Part shown: piece by piece, positions 34,361 to 45,049 of the stretch
Numbering within the stretch: the stretch's first letter is position 1
Layout: every line of letters starts with the position of its first letter
Source: Actinomycetota bacterium
GTDB lineage: Bacteria > Actinomycetota > Aquicultoria > SURF-47
NCBI GenBank assembly: GCA_003599235.1
Contig: QZJE01000001.1
Span: 1 to 59,743, forward strand
Length of the DNA stretch: 59,743 nt
Direction: 5' to 3'
Made by a program: the position numbers and the translations under genes
Notes under the pieces: model-generated
The model's database searches: none
What the model saw: the letters and a program-made list of their open reading frames with translations, nothing else
Told to the model about the DNA's origin: nothing

Positions 34361-34708
34361 CTATCTTTTGCCGGCAAAGTATGATGTTAAAGGGGCAGCT
34401 TTTCCAAATAGCAGCTTGTCAACTATTACCTGGCAAAGATTTTGGGCTAACTCCTCGTTACTAACTTTTGGGCTGTACACATAGGCGGTTGCAGTTTTAT
34501 CTTGTTTTAGAATTCCTTTATCAGTGAGGTTATTAAGAACAGTCATCACTGTTGTGTAGGCGATTTTTCTGGAATCTCTCATTTCTTCGTAAATATCGCG
34601 CACTGTTAAAGATTTGTCATGCTTCCAAATAATTGAAAGCACATCTGCTTCTAGCCTGCCTATCCCTTCAATCCCTATCATATTGTATTTGGGTGAACTC
34701 TTGGCCAC
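34361..34708 (-). CDS. BlaI/MecI/CopY-type winged-helix repressor
   Basis: 115 residues. The N-terminal winged helix (about 12-80) shows LEADVLSIIWKHDKSLTVRDIYEEM and IAYTTVMTVLNNLTDKGIL, the BlaI family signature, followed by a short dimerisation tail. Family members are released from DNA by proteolysis from a partner M56 protein. The start is GTG with AGGAGG upstream. It is the first gene of the minus-strand unit blaI-like, M56, peptide, radical SAM. I see no classical TACA-N2-TGTA operator in its own promoter. Confidence 0.9.
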   Translation of the reverse strand: MAKSSPKYNMIGIEGIGRLEADVLSIIWKHDKSLTVRDIYEEMRDSRKIAYTTVMTVLNNLTDKGILKQDKTATAYVYSPKVSNEELAQNLCQVIVDKLLFGKAAPLTSYFAGKR

Positions 34709-34733
34709 TGAAATACCTCCTGTCTAAAGGAGT

Positions 34734-34762
34734 ATAGTAACCAATTTTGTAAAAAAAATCAA
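34734..34762 (-). promoter_or_regulatory. Promoter of the BlaI-type repressor gene
   Basis: Minus strand TTGATT (34762-34757), exact 17-nt spacer, TACTAT (34739-34734). An imperfect palindrome CTCCT-TTAGAC-AGGAG lies between the -10 box and the start codon and overlaps the Shine-Dalgarno site. Confidence 0.6.
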
Positions 34763-34829
34763 TATAGTTTTGTTTATTTTTTCCCAGGTAGGTCTATACA
34801 TCTTTTAATGCTAATTGGAGGTGATTTAA

Positions 34830-35021
34830 ATGGCTGTAGGAGTTGCTCTTATTCAAAAGAGTTTAAAGGGGGCAAAATACCCAACTTCAGCTGATAATTT
34901 AATTGATATTGCCCAAAATAATAATGCTCCCGGTGAAGTTTTGGACGTGCTGAATCAAATTCCAAAACAGGATTACAATTCACCGGCTCAGGTTATGAAG
35001 GCAGTGGGGCAAGTGATATAG
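34830..35021 (+). CDS. DUF2795 domain protein
   Basis: A 63-residue protein with the DUF2795 layout: ALIQKSLKGAKYPTSADNLIDIAQNNNAPGEVLDVLNQIPKQDYNSPAQVMKAVG in two short helical halves. The function is unknown; the LKGxxYPAs...L...A..NgA..evl..L..lP...Y.sp..V pattern is clear. GGAGGTGA precedes the ATG. It ends 21 nt before tgt, which has its own promoter overlapping this gene end. Confidence 0.85.
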   Translation: MAVGVALIQKSLKGAKYPTSADNLIDIAQNNNAPGEVLDVLNQIPKQDYNSPAQVMKAVGQVI

Positions 35022-36122
<1,101 letters not shown>

Positions 36123-36194
36123 GACTGGACACCAATATTAAATAAATATTAAAATAATATAAACACTTAATAACGTAGTAATGATTGGAGTAAT

Positions 36195-37529
36195 TTGTCC
36201 AGGAAAAGTAAGTACGCACTATCTCTAGCAGTTGTTGTAATAATTGCTGCGCTTTCTATATATGGAGTTTTTGCTAAACCCCCTGGACTTGGTCTCGATT
36301 TAAAGGGCGGTCTAAACGTCGTTCTTACTGCAGAGGGAAACAAAGAGTCTCCTATAACCCAAAAAGGCATGGACCAGGCCATATTTATTATTCGTGAACG
36401 TGTCGACCGTTTAGGGGTAGCAGAGCCTTCAATTGAGCAGCAAGGTCCTAAAAATATCATTATCCAGCTTCCCGGAATTAAAAATCCGGAGCAAGCTATT
36501 AAGGTTATCGGCCAAACTGCTCTGCTCGAGTTTGCTTTAGTTGATGATAAATACAAGGATAAAACAGAGCTTCAATTAAACCTGGATAAGTCACAAGGTA
36601 AGCCGGTGCTCGGTAAAACCTTGTTAACCGGCAAGTCGATAGAAAAAGCATCAGCTAGCTTTGGCAGTGGCCAAGACCAGTTACAGAGTGAACCAGAAGT
36701 AGACTTTACCCTTAACCCTACGGCTACTACCCAATTTGCTGATATTACATCAAAGAATACGGACAAGAGATTAGCTATTGTTCTAGACGACAAGATAATC
36801 ACCGCCCCTACTATCCAAACCCCTATTACTGATGGCTCAGGCAGGATAACCGGAATAGGAAGCATCGAGGAAGCAAAGAGACTGGCTCTAGTTTTGCAAA
36901 CAGGAAACCTACCTTTTAAGATGACATTTTCCCAAACTCAAAATGTTGGTCCTACTCTGGGACGGGATTCACTAATCGCTGGGTTATACGCCGGTATCAT
37001 CGGGTTTGCTTTAGTAGCTTTGTTTATGCTGGGGTTTTACCGCGTCTTTGGTTTGATTACCTGGTTTTCATTAGCTATTTTTGGCTGCTTGTTAGCCGGC
37101 TTTTTAGTGCTATTAAATATTATTTTAAGTTCTTTAGGCTCAGCAGGCATCGGACTTAGTTTGCCATCAATTGCCGGCATTATTCTGATGATTGGTGTAG
37201 CTGCCGACTCCAGCATTATTGTTTTTGAGAGGATTAAGGAAGAAGTAAGGGCTGGAATTAACATTAGGACTGCTCTAGATACGGGATATAAACATGGCTT
37301 GCAAACCTTTCTCGATGCCGACCTGGTAACTTTTGTCACCGCAGCTGTTCTTTTTTGGGTGGGTGTTGGCCCGGTCAAAGGTTTTGCGATAACCCTTATG
37401 CTGGGAATCGTAGCCGACATTACCACTTCACTATTATTTACCCGTTCCATTTTAGGGCTTATGGCAAGCTACAATTTAATTAAATCTCCTGCTCTGATAG
37501 GGCTTAAGAAAGGAAACCAAAATGCCTAA
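36195..37529 (+). CDS. secD: Protein translocase subunit SecD
   Basis: 444 residues, short for SecD but complete. First helix at 8-26, conserved GLDLKGGLNVVL after it, a compact periplasmic P1 region ending in the conserved NPTATTQFADIT...LAIVLDDKIITAP motif, then five C-terminal helices with GVAADSSIIVFERIKEE. It uses the proton gradient to aid late steps of Sec export, relevant to the many exported proteins here. The start is TTG with TGGAG 5 nt upstream. It overlaps secF by 8 nt. Confidence 0.95.
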   Translation: MSRKSKYALSLAVVVIIAALSIYGVFAKPPGLGLDLKGGLNVVLTAEGNKESPITQKGMDQAIFIIRERVDRLGVAEPSIEQQGPKNIIIQLPGIKNPEQAIKVIGQTALLEFALVDDKYKDKTELQLNLDKSQGKPVLGKTLLTGKSIEKASASFGSGQDQLQSEPEVDFTLNPTATTQFADITSKNTDKRLAIVLDDKIITAPTIQTPITDGSGRITGIGSIEEAKRLALVLQTGNLPFKMTFSQTQNVGPTLGRDSLIAGLYAGIIGFALVALFMLGFYRVFGLITWFSLAIFGCLLAGFLVLLNIILSSLGSAGIGLSLPSIAGIILMIGVAADSSIIVFERIKEEVRAGINIRTALDTGYKHGLQTFLDADLVTFVTAAVLFWVGVGPVKGFAITLMLGIVADITTSLLFTRSILGLMASYNLIKSPALIGLKKGNQNA

Positions 37530-38436
37530 GTTTGATTTTATAGGACGGTCTAAGATATGGCTGATTATTTCCTCAGTTGTTATATTAACGGCTATTTTAA
37601 CGGTGTCTATCAGGGGGCTTAATTTCGGGGTTGAGTTTACAGGCGGGACATTAATAAACGTAAAATTAGACAAAGTTGTAAATATCTCGGAAGTAAGACA
37701 GATGCTAGCTAAATATAATCTTCAAAAAAGCATTATCCAGCCTATTGGTGTCAAAGAGTACTTAATCCGTTTTAAAAAAGACCAGGCAGAAGAAAAGAAT
37801 CGCGATTTAGCTAATAATGTTGTTGCCGGCTTAGGAAAGCTGGCTAAAGTACAAGACCACACAATTGAACAAGTGGGGCCTGGCTGGGGACAGCAAATCA
37901 CTAATGCGGCCATATGGGCAGCTGTTCTTTCTTTTGCGGCTTTGCTTATTTATATCAGTCTGCGATTTGAGTTTAAGATGGCTATAGGGGCAATTGCGGC
38001 TTTAATCCACGATATTTTGTTCACTGTAGGGGTGTATTCTTTGGTTTATCGTGAGGTAACCCCGGCTACAGTCGCTGCCTTACTTACAATCATGGGTTAT
38101 TCTTTGTATGACACTATCGTTGTCTTTCATAAGATTGTGGAGAACTCAAAGACCTTACAGCGCAAAAGCTATGCTACCATGGTGAATTACTCTATCAACC
38201 AGGTCCTCATCAGATCATTAAATACAAGTATTACTTCTATACTGCCGGTAATTGCCATCCTGGCCTTTGGGGGAGAGACTCTTAAGGATTTTGCTTTTGC
38301 CTTGATGGTAGGACTATTTATCGGGGTGTATTCCTCGATTTTTGTAGCCAGCCCCTTACTGGTTGCCTGGAAAGAAACAGAGCCGCGTTTTAGAAATCTT
38401 AAGAAAAAGTTCGGATATCAAGCTAGCCAAACTTAA
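37522..38436 (+). CDS. secF: Protein translocase subunit SecF
   Basis: 304 residues. First helix about 12-32, GLNFGVEFTGGTLINV directly after it, and five more helices with the conserved YSLYDTIVVFHKIVENSK loop. Partner of SecD. GGAAACCAAAATG places a weak site inside secD. The 3' end overlaps the convergent unknown membrane protein gene by 14 nt. Confidence 0.96.
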   Translation: MPKFDFIGRSKIWLIISSVVILTAILTVSIRGLNFGVEFTGGTLINVKLDKVVNISEVRQMLAKYNLQKSIIQPIGVKEYLIRFKKDQAEEKNRDLANNVVAGLGKLAKVQDHTIEQVGPGWGQQITNAAIWAAVLSFAALLIYISLRFEFKMAIGAIAALIHDILFTVGVYSLVYREVTPATVAALLTIMGYSLYDTIVVFHKIVENSKTLQRKSYATMVNYSINQVLIRSLNTSITSILPVIAILAFGGETLKDFAFALMVGLFIGVYSSIFVASPLLVAWKETEPRFRNLKKKFGYQASQT

Positions 38437-39085
38437 TTGCTAGAATATTATTAAGCACCAAAGCGATTGCAAAGAAGAGCAGCTCGAATAGTGGGATTGT
38501 ATAGATAAACTTAATTAAAGGCTGTTTGGGGCCGATTTTGCCGGTTAGCATCTTTAACAAAGAGGCTTGGTAATAAGTTTGGAATACTAAATCAATACCT
38601 CTTTTTTGGCTGTTTTGATATACTAATCCATTTTTATATACATTCTTTAAGCTAGCCCACAAAAATACACAGTTGCTTCCCTCTGCGTTAGAATTGACTT
38701 CAAGAGATAGAGGCTTCCTTTTAATCCTTTTAGCAGGCCAGTAAAAATAATTAATACGGTTTTTAATTGAGACTGAATTAATTGATTTTATTGCGATGGC
38801 TTGCCCATCTTGCTTAAGAGTCAAAAATACTTTTCCTTTAAGGGTACGGCTAGCCCGGCTGGTAAAAAAGAGGGCTACACCGCAGATATTGTCAGCTTTA
38901 GGAATAAAAGTCTGGGTAATTTTCTTTTTATTAGACAGAATTATATATTTTCCGTCCCTTATTCTGTGCTTCCAGGGAGGAAGCCCTTTAAGCTGGGAGA
39001 TGTCTATAGCTTTTAAGGGAAAAGCAAATAAAGCAATCGATAATATGATGTTAATTAATATAAAAAATATTATTGTTCTTCTCAT
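38423..39085 (-). CDS. Bitopic membrane protein of unknown function (second copy of the partner type)
   Basis: 220 residues counted from the ATG that overlaps the GT-C stop codon (TGATG); a start 27 nt upstream is possible. One helix at residues 5-25, an extracytoplasmic beta-like region (ITQTFIPKADNICGVALFFTS...GKVFLTLKQ), and a second helix near 190-212. Same size, topology and position as the gene at 4559-5179, although identity is low by eye. Not a family I recognise; probably works with the GT-C-like protein encoded immediately upstream. Confidence 0.6.
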   Translation of the reverse strand: MRRTIIFFILINIILSIALFAFPLKAIDISQLKGLPPWKHRIRDGKYIILSNKKKITQTFIPKADNICGVALFFTSRASRTLKGKVFLTLKQDGQAIAIKSINSVSIKNRINYFYWPAKRIKRKPLSLEVNSNAEGSNCVFLWASLKNVYKNGLVYQNSQKRGIDLVFQTYYQASLLKMLTGKIGPKQPLIKFIYTIPLFELLFFAIALVLNNILAIKFG

Positions 39086-40287
39086 CAGTAATGAAAGGGG
39101 AAAATCACCCATAATAATGAATATATATTTAGCGCTGATAAAGCTAAAAAGACAGCACTTAAGCCAGTTTTTTGGAACTTATGCAACAGCGGTTTAAGCC
39201 CTAAGGCAAAAAGGATGGTAATTGGGGTTATTACAATAAAGAAATAGCGTCCCTGGGCAGAAGCTCCTCTTAATTGATAAACGTAAATGACGATGCTGGT
39301 AAATATGATGCACAGTAACAATATGGTTAAAACAAATTGCTGGCTTTTATCAAAGTAAGCTTTTTTTGCAAATAGAAAAACAAGTGCTAAGACAATAAAG
39401 GCAAGTAAGCAAAAAATGGCTAGAGCCAAATAAATATTATCGGGCAGGCGGTTTTGTAACCAGGCAAAATCTCCCCAAAACTGGGTAAACATCTGGCTTA
39501 AAAAAACATGGGGAGCTGTCAGCTCGTATTTAACAAAAATAAATGCTTTGCTAAAGTAATCAGCGATTTTTGACCAAAAAATACTAATTAAGATGACAGC
39601 TGCTAGACCATAAGCTCCTATGGCGAATTTATTAAATAAAATGCGGACTTTTGAGTTTTCTTGAGAAGAAGCTTTAATAAGTTTATAGATAAGGGTGATT
39701 ATTAGAATAGGGATGGCTACGGCAAAGCGCTCTTTTGTCAGAAAACCGGCTGCAAGTATCAGGGTAATTGCAGCCAAATTAAGAAGGCTTATTTTCCCCA
39801 TGATAATTCTTAGAATAAAATATATAAAGGCGCTGAATAATAATATTAAAAGCCCATCAGAGTTAACGGCAGCAGTAATAAAAGTTACTTGGGGGTTTAA
39901 GGTAATAAGCAGAGGAACTAGAATGTGCATAAAGTTATCACTAGGGAAAATCTCTATGGCGCTTAAATAACTAAGCCAAACTGTTATACAAAGTAACAAG
40001 ATTCCTAAGAAACGGACTGCTAGCAAGCCTGATTCCTCATTAATGCTGTTGGCTATAGAGAAAAAAGGAAGTGCAATGACCTCAAATAAAACCGGGTGCC
40101 CAGTAGCGCTTTCTACTTCAAAGTAAGGCAGTTTATGATCTGCTAATAACTTGATGTTTTCGATATACCTATTTTCATCAGGGATTTCTAGAGTGGGAAC
40201 TACAACGGCAAATAACACACCTTTGATTAGCGTTAATAATACTAAAAATATGACAATTGTTTTTGTCTGATTTTTGCTAGTAAACAT
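39085..40287 (-). CDS. GT-C/DUF2142-like polytopic membrane glycosyltransferase, putative
   Basis: 400 residues with about ten helices. After the first helix comes EIPDENRYIENIKLL, the acidic first periplasmic loop of GT-C/PMT-like enzymes (compare GPDEPQH in the copy at 5176). These enzymes use lipid-linked sugars at the outer face of the membrane. It ends on a TGATG overlap with the bitopic partner gene. It is the last-but-one gene of the minus-strand polysaccharide operon, starting 6 nt after the GT4 stop. Confidence 0.75.
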   Translation of the reverse strand: MFTSKNQTKTIVIFLVLLTLIKGVLFAVVVPTLEIPDENRYIENIKLLADHKLPYFEVESATGHPVLFEVIALPFFSIANSINEESGLLAVRFLGILLLCITVWLSYLSAIEIFPSDNFMHILVPLLITLNPQVTFITAAVNSDGLLILLFSAFIYFILRIIMGKISLLNLAAITLILAAGFLTKERFAVAIPILIITLIYKLIKASSQENSKVRILFNKFAIGAYGLAAVILISIFWSKIADYFSKAFIFVKYELTAPHVFLSQMFTQFWGDFAWLQNRLPDNIYLALAIFCLLAFIVLALVFLFAKKAYFDKSQQFVLTILLLCIIFTSIVIYVYQLRGASAQGRYFFIVITPITILFALGLKPLLHKFQKTGLSAVFLALSALNIYSLLWVIFPFHY

Positions 40288-40293
40288 TATTAT

Positions 40294-41415
40294 TTATTGT
40301 CCTATGCTTTTATAAACTTCCAAAGTTTGCTCAGCTGTTTTCTTCCAGCTAAATTGTTTGGCTCTGTCGATTCCTTTTTTGCTTAACTTATCAGCTAATT
40401 CTTTACCGTCTAGTATTTTATAAACGGCTTCAGCTATTTCTCCTGTTTTATAAGGATCTACTTGCAAGGCTGCATCTCCTACTACTTCAGGAAGAGATGA
40501 GGTATTAGAACAAACCACTGGAGTACCGCAAGCCATTGCTTCTAGTGGCGGCAGGCCAAATCCTTCGTAGAGGGAAGGGTAGACAAATACGCTGGCACTG
40601 GTATACAGAGCCGGAAGGTCAGCTTCATCAACAAAGTTAAGCCAAATAACGTTTTTCCCAGCATTATCTAACTTTTCCAAAAAGTTTTTGCAATGCCAAC
40701 CTTTTTTGCCGGCTATTACTAATGATGTGTTATCAGCGGTATTCTTTTTTAACTTTAAGTAAGCACCTAGTAAGCGGTTGTAATTTTTTCTAGGCTCTAT
40801 TGTTCCTAAACTGAGGATATATCTATCCGGCAATTTGTATTTATTTTTTATATTTTCGATTTCTTTATCAGTTGAGGGCTTGAAATGTTCATCAACTCCT
40901 AAGTAAATAGATGTAATCTTATTATTTGCTACTCCAAAAATCTCAACTAAGTCATTTTTTGTAGCTTTCGAATAGGTAATAATAGCCTTGGCCTTATTGA
41001 TTGAATGAGCAGCTACTGACTTCATATAGAGACGGTTTTTTAAAGTGTAGTACTCAGGATATCTGATAAAGGTAAGATCCGGGACAGTTAAAACAGTCGG
41101 CTTATTAGGGGCCGGCAAGACAAAATCCGGTAAATGCACAACGTTGGCTTCGCTTACCAAGAAATCAGTCGGAATCCTTAAAGTTTTTAGGGCAAATAAC
41201 AGTGTTTTAAAGGATTGCGACGGGTAATTTCGAAATCTGGTGATTACTTGTTTATTTGCAAAAGCAGACTCATCTTTAGTATCACCAAAGAAGGAATAAA
41301 AAATATACTGATTATTACTGTCAATTTCTATTAGGTTTTTAACTAATTGTTTGGTGTATCGGCCAATACCTGCTGTTTGGTTGAGAGCTGAGGTAATATC
41401 TATTCCGATATTCAT
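40294..41415 (-). CDS. GT4 family glycosyltransferase
   Basis: A 373-residue GT-B enzyme of the wbaZ/mannosyltransferase-like group. N-terminal [20 protein letters not shown], the central [15 protein letters not shown] (donor phosphate contact), and the C-terminal EX7E region [22 protein letters not shown]. Retaining transfer of a sugar from a nucleotide donor, often GDP-mannose in close relatives. ATG 41415 sits 1 nt after the isomerase stop; the TTG at 41436 would only extend it into that gene. Paralogous to the GT4 at 45072. Confidence 0.9.
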   Translation of the reverse strand: MNIGIDITSALNQTAGIGRYTKQLVKNLIEIDSNNQYIFYSFFGDTKDESAFANKQVITRFRNYPSQSFKTLLFALKTLRIPTDFLVSEANVVHLPDFVLPAPNKPTVLTVPDLTFIRYPEYYTLKNRLYMKSVAAHSINKAKAIITYSKATKNDLVEIFGVANNKITSIYLGVDEHFKPSTDKEIENIKNKYKLPDRYILSLGTIEPRKNYNRLLGAYLKLKKNTADNTSLVIAGKKGWHCKNFLEKLDNAGKNVIWLNFVDEADLPALYTSASVFVYPSLYEGFGLPPLEAMACGTPVVCSNTSSLPEVVGDAALQVDPYKTGEIAEAVYKILDGKELADKLSKKGIDRAKQFSWKKTAEQTLEVYKSIGQ

Positions 41416-41416
41416 A

Positions 41417-42499
41417 CTACTCTTTGGTTTGTTCAAGTATTTTGGATTTTTTTGTTTTTTGGGAAAGCTCTTTTTTTAGCTGATTAATTTTATCAACACT
41501 TGTTGGGTCAATTTCGTTTAATATTGCCAGATAGGTGCTTACATAATCTCCTAACAAAATAATGCTTAACATTTTTTGGAGCAAGTCATCTCCGTCAGAG
41601 GCAACTTCTAGGATTTTAGTGCATTCTGGCTCCATTAATTTTAGAGTGATGCTGTTGGCAATTAAATTGTTAGCATCTTCGTCAGGATTTTTAAGGTATA
41701 AAATAATGGGTTTTATTTTCCCGCCTTCAGCCATTATCTCGTTATGGGAGAGTTCGGGGAAATGATTGGCGTAAGCAGGACAATTTGCATTTTCATTTAT
41801 TTGATTTTTCCACCGGCTAGCGCAAACCGCTCCCAGGCTTTGACAAGCATAAATTAGCGGTAATCTGTCACGTATGTCTAAAGCTATTTTTTTGGCTGGA
41901 TTAGAAGCGGTTTTGACAGAGGCGCAGTATTTTTGCTTCAAAGATATTAGCAGCTGGGCAGTGCTCATAATACTGGAATCTAGATTATCTATGATTTGTT
42001 CTAGATGTCCTAGAGCACCACCGACTAAAAAGCCAAGTGCTTGTCTTGGCTGGAAATAATCCGGCAGTAAAATTAAATCATCATCATTTTTTCTAGCTAT
42101 CTTTGCTAATGTACCACCGGAAGTAATTGCGGTAATTTTTGATTTCCGTCTAAAAGCTTCTTTATAGCAGGCAAGGGTTTCAGTTGTATTTCCTGAGTAA
42201 GAAAGGGCAATGCATAAGGTATCTTTATCGATAAAAGCCGGTAATTTAGTGTTTTTAATTGTAAGAATTGGAATGTTGCTATGCTCTAATAGCTTGTGAT
42301 GGACTATTTCGCCTGCTATCCCTGAGCCGCCCAAGCCAAAAAATACAATTGCTTTATAGTTATTAACCTTGCATTTCTTACTAAGCCCAAGCTTGTATCC
42401 GTCTACCAGATTGTTTGCTAACCCGTCTATCTTGGGCAACATTTCAGAGATATCTATTTGTTTTATTAAAGCAGGATTATCTAGGATATTAGAGCTCAT
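41417..42499 (-). CDS. Bifunctional phosphoglucose/phosphomannose isomerase-like SIS protein
   Basis: A 360-residue two-SIS-domain protein. The first SIS shows FFGLGGSGIAGE and SYSGNTTETLACYKEA (sugar phosphate binding); the second half has a conserved PEL SHNEIMAEGG segment with the catalytic-type Glu/His. The family interconverts fructose-6-P with glucose-6-P and mannose-6-P, feeding the mutase and nucleotidyltransferase encoded next to it. 21 nt downstream of the mutase gene. Confidence 0.85.
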   Translation of the reverse strand: MSSNILDNPALIKQIDISEMLPKIDGLANNLVDGYKLGLSKKCKVNNYKAIVFFGLGGSGIAGEIVHHKLLEHSNIPILTIKNTKLPAFIDKDTLCIALSYSGNTTETLACYKEAFRRKSKITAITSGGTLAKIARKNDDDLILLPDYFQPRQALGFLVGGALGHLEQIIDNLDSSIMSTAQLLISLKQKYCASVKTASNPAKKIALDIRDRLPLIYACQSLGAVCASRWKNQINENANCPAYANHFPELSHNEIMAEGGKIKPIILYLKNPDEDANNLIANSITLKLMEPECTKILEVASDGDDLLQKMLSIILLGDYVSTYLAILNEIDPTSVDKINQLKKELSQKTKKSKILEQTKE

Positions 42500-42520
42500 A
42501 TAAGTTATTCAAGCAGGAGC

Positions 42521-43924
42521 TTAAGGGTTTGTCAAACTAGTTACCAGCGCCTGACCACAATCTAGCAGCTTTTTTACCTCTGTTTCATCAGCGGCCTCGG
42601 CATAGATTCTGATTACTGATTCGGTGCCTGATAATCGAAACATCAGCCAGCTTCTGTCTTCAAACTCGAACTTATAACCATCCTCATTTAACGTAGCTTT
42701 TAATTTTTTACTGACAGCTTCAGCAACATTGCTATTGACTAATTTTTGATAAAAATTCTGGCCATTTGAATTAGGGGCTACCAGGTCTAGCCGGTCGTAT
42801 GAGAAACAGCCGAACTTTTTATTAAGCGTATCCATAAGTTCGCTTATTGTCTTTTCGCTTGTAAGCATCAACTCAGTCAGCATTAGACCGATGAGTAAGC
42901 CGTCTCGCTCCGGAATATGTCCTTTAATACCGATGCCGCCGCTTTCTTCGCCCCCAATAAGCACGTCTTTAGATAACATCAAGTCGCTAATATGTTTAAA
43001 ACCGATGGGGGTTTGCACTACCTCCAGGCCATAATACTCAGCCATAATATCGACTAAGCTAGTGGTAGAAAAGGTTTTTACAACCAACCCTTTTTGTTTC
43101 TTATTTTCAACTAAGTGATGCAAAAGCAGGGCAAATATCTGATGAGAACTTATAAAGTTACCCTTCTCATCAATTGCTCCGCTTCTATCAGCGTCTCCAT
43201 CTAAAGCAAGTCCTAAATCGGCACTTTTATCAAGCACTGCTTTCTTTAAGTCATCCATACTTGGCCCGATTGGCTCTGGTTGCAATCCACCAAAATTCGG
43301 GTTTTCTTGTCCGTGGATTTCAGTAGTATCTAAGTTGTAGCTTTGAAGTAACTCTTTAAAAAATCCTCTGCCTGCTCCATACATAGGGTCGGCAATAATT
43401 TTTATACCAGGAGTACTAAAAAGTTTTTTGTCGACAATTGATTCTACGTGCAAAAAGTAGTTTTTCTTAGGGTTATATGTCTTTGTTTGATTATTGTGAA
43501 AAGTATATTTAGGCGTTTGGTTAATCTTATCCAAAAAAGGGCTCAATTCAGCTATCTGAGCTGGGCTGGCTGAGCCACCTTGGGCATTCTTTATCTTAAA
43601 TCCATTGTAATAATAAGGATTATGGCTGGCGGTAATCATAATACCGGCATCGGCTTTTTTGTCTACAACGCTATGGGATAGTATAGGTGTTGGTACAAAG
43701 CTATCGGTTATTTCTACTCTTAAACCGGCCTTAGCACATACCCCCGCGGCACAAGAGGCGAATTTGTCCGATAAGAAACGGGTATCGTAGCCAACCAGCA
43801 CATGAGGCTGGGCCTTTTTCGATTTTAAGTAATTAGCTAAGGCTAAACTAATTTTGCCAACAGTCTCAAAATCGAATCCATCCGAAATTATTGCTCTGTA
43901 GCCATCGGTGCCAAATCTGAACAT
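42521..43924 (-). CDS. Phosphoglucomutase/phosphomannomutase
   Basis: A 467-residue alpha-D-phosphohexomutase. Phosphoserine loop TASHNPYYYNG, magnesium loop DGDADRSG, sugar-binding GGEESGGIG and phosphate-binding RLSGTESVIRIYAE, in order over four domains. It converts hexose-6-P to hexose-1-P; substrate preference cannot be read. Starts 1 nt after the stop of the nucleotidyltransferase gene. Confidence 0.93.
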   Translation of the reverse strand: MFRFGTDGYRAIISDGFDFETVGKISLALANYLKSKKAQPHVLVGYDTRFLSDKFASCAAGVCAKAGLRVEITDSFVPTPILSHSVVDKKADAGIMITASHNPYYYNGFKIKNAQGGSASPAQIAELSPFLDKINQTPKYTFHNNQTKTYNPKKNYFLHVESIVDKKLFSTPGIKIIADPMYGAGRGFFKELLQSYNLDTTEIHGQENPNFGGLQPEPIGPSMDDLKKAVLDKSADLGLALDGDADRSGAIDEKGNFISSHQIFALLLHHLVENKKQKGLVVKTFSTTSLVDIMAEYYGLEVVQTPIGFKHISDLMLSKDVLIGGEESGGIGIKGHIPERDGLLIGLMLTELMLTSEKTISELMDTLNKKFGCFSYDRLDLVAPNSNGQNFYQKLVNSNVAEAVSKKLKATLNEDGYKFEFEDRSWLMFRLSGTESVIRIYAEAADETEVKKLLDCGQALVTSLTNP

Positions 43925-43925
43925 G

Positions 43926-45041
43926 CTAGAACCTTATCTGGTCTTCTTTGATTATTGACTGAGGAGAAAGCTTAATGCCTTTGGCCAGGTAATTGCGGTG
44001 GCCGACTTTTACTTCGTCACCTAAGACCGAGAGATTATCGATATGTACTTCATCTCCCAATCTAACTCCCCTTGCTAAAATACTGCTTTTGATTATACAG
44101 TTTTCACCAATTTCTACATCATCAAAAATTATGCTGTCGTATATTTTGGCGCTTTTAGCGATTTTGACATTATTTCCAATGGTAGTGCAGCTAAACACAA
44201 AAGCGTTATCGTCGATAGAGCAGTTCTTGCCAACAATAGAAGGGCCGAAAAGATTGGCTTTATCACTTATATTGCAGCCATCAGCTATATATACTCTTGG
44301 TTTAACCTCTTGGCCGTGATAATCAAAAGTAACGCGACCTTCTAAGATATCATGGTGGGCTTTTAGGTAGTTTTGAGGGCTTCCTATATCTTTCCAGTAA
44401 CCGCTGTAAGGGAATCCGTATATTGGTATATTTTTATCTAGCAAAGCAGGGAAAAGTCCACGCTCAAATGAATAATTTTGACCTTTGGGGGCATATTTTA
44501 ATACTTCAGGCTCTATTAAGTAGATACCGGCGTTGATCCAGTGCGTGGTAACTTGGTCAAAACTTGGTTTTTCAACAAATTCTGTTACCCGGCCATCGCC
44601 GTTTAAGGGAACTAGCCCGTAAGCTGTAGGATCTTCGACGGAATAAAGGGTTAAAGTTACTTTAGCCCCCCTTTCTTTATGAAAAAGTAGTAAGTGCTCG
44701 AAGTTTACCGAGCTTAAAATATCGCCGTTTAGTACAGCTACCGTATCTTTGCCAAATAAACCTTCGACATTTTTTACCGCTCCACAGGTACCCAGGGGCT
44801 CGTCTTCAATAACATGGGTTAATTTAACTCCTAAATGACTGCCGTCCTTAAAATAATCTCTAAAATGGTCTCCGAGGTAGCCGCTGCTTAAGATAATATC
44901 GGTTATTCCATAGGACTTAAGAAGCCTTAAAGTATGCTCAAAAAAAGGAATATTAGCCATCGGCAACATGGGTTTTGGAATTTCATTTGTTAGAGGGCGC
45001 AGCCTGGTTCCTTGCCCACCAACTAGTATTACTGCTTTCAT
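43926..45041 (-). CDS. Sugar-1-phosphate nucleotidyltransferase with left-handed beta-helix tail (probable GDP-mannose type)
   Basis: 371 residues. N-terminal nucleotidyltransferase: GGQGTRLRPLTNEIPKPMLPM, NGDILS and EKPSFDQV. C-terminal hexapeptide repeats (about 250-360) form a left-handed beta helix. This two-part form is frequent in mannose-1-phosphate guanylyltransferases of archaea and Gram-positives, fitting the Gmd/Rmd pair on the other strand. Glucose-1-P specificity is the alternative. TATAAT lies 8 nt before the ATG with no Shine-Dalgarno site, so the gene may start its own near-leaderless transcript. Confidence 0.88.
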   Translation of the reverse strand: MKAVILVGGQGTRLRPLTNEIPKPMLPMANIPFFEHTLRLLKSYGITDIILSSGYLGDHFRDYFKDGSHLGVKLTHVIEDEPLGTCGAVKNVEGLFGKDTVAVLNGDILSSVNFEHLLLFHKERGAKVTLTLYSVEDPTAYGLVPLNGDGRVTEFVEKPSFDQVTTHWINAGIYLIEPEVLKYAPKGQNYSFERGLFPALLDKNIPIYGFPYSGYWKDIGSPQNYLKAHHDILEGRVTFDYHGQEVKPRVYIADGCNISDKANLFGPSIVGKNCSIDDNAFVFSCTTIGNNVKIAKSAKIYDSIIFDDVEIGENCIIKSSILARGVRLGDEVHIDNLSVLGDEVKVGHRNYLAKGIKLSPQSIIKEDQIRF

Positions 45042-45049
45042 GAGCTTGT

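Noticed and set aside
33353..34708. BlaI-M56 pair as a beta-lactam resistance operon
   Set aside because: The M56 protein has no penicillin-binding sensor domain and no beta-lactamase or PBP2a-like gene is present.
34710..34770. Classical TACA-N2-TGTA BlaI/CopY operator
   Set aside because: I looked in both promoters of the cassette and found no convincing match; only other palindromes.
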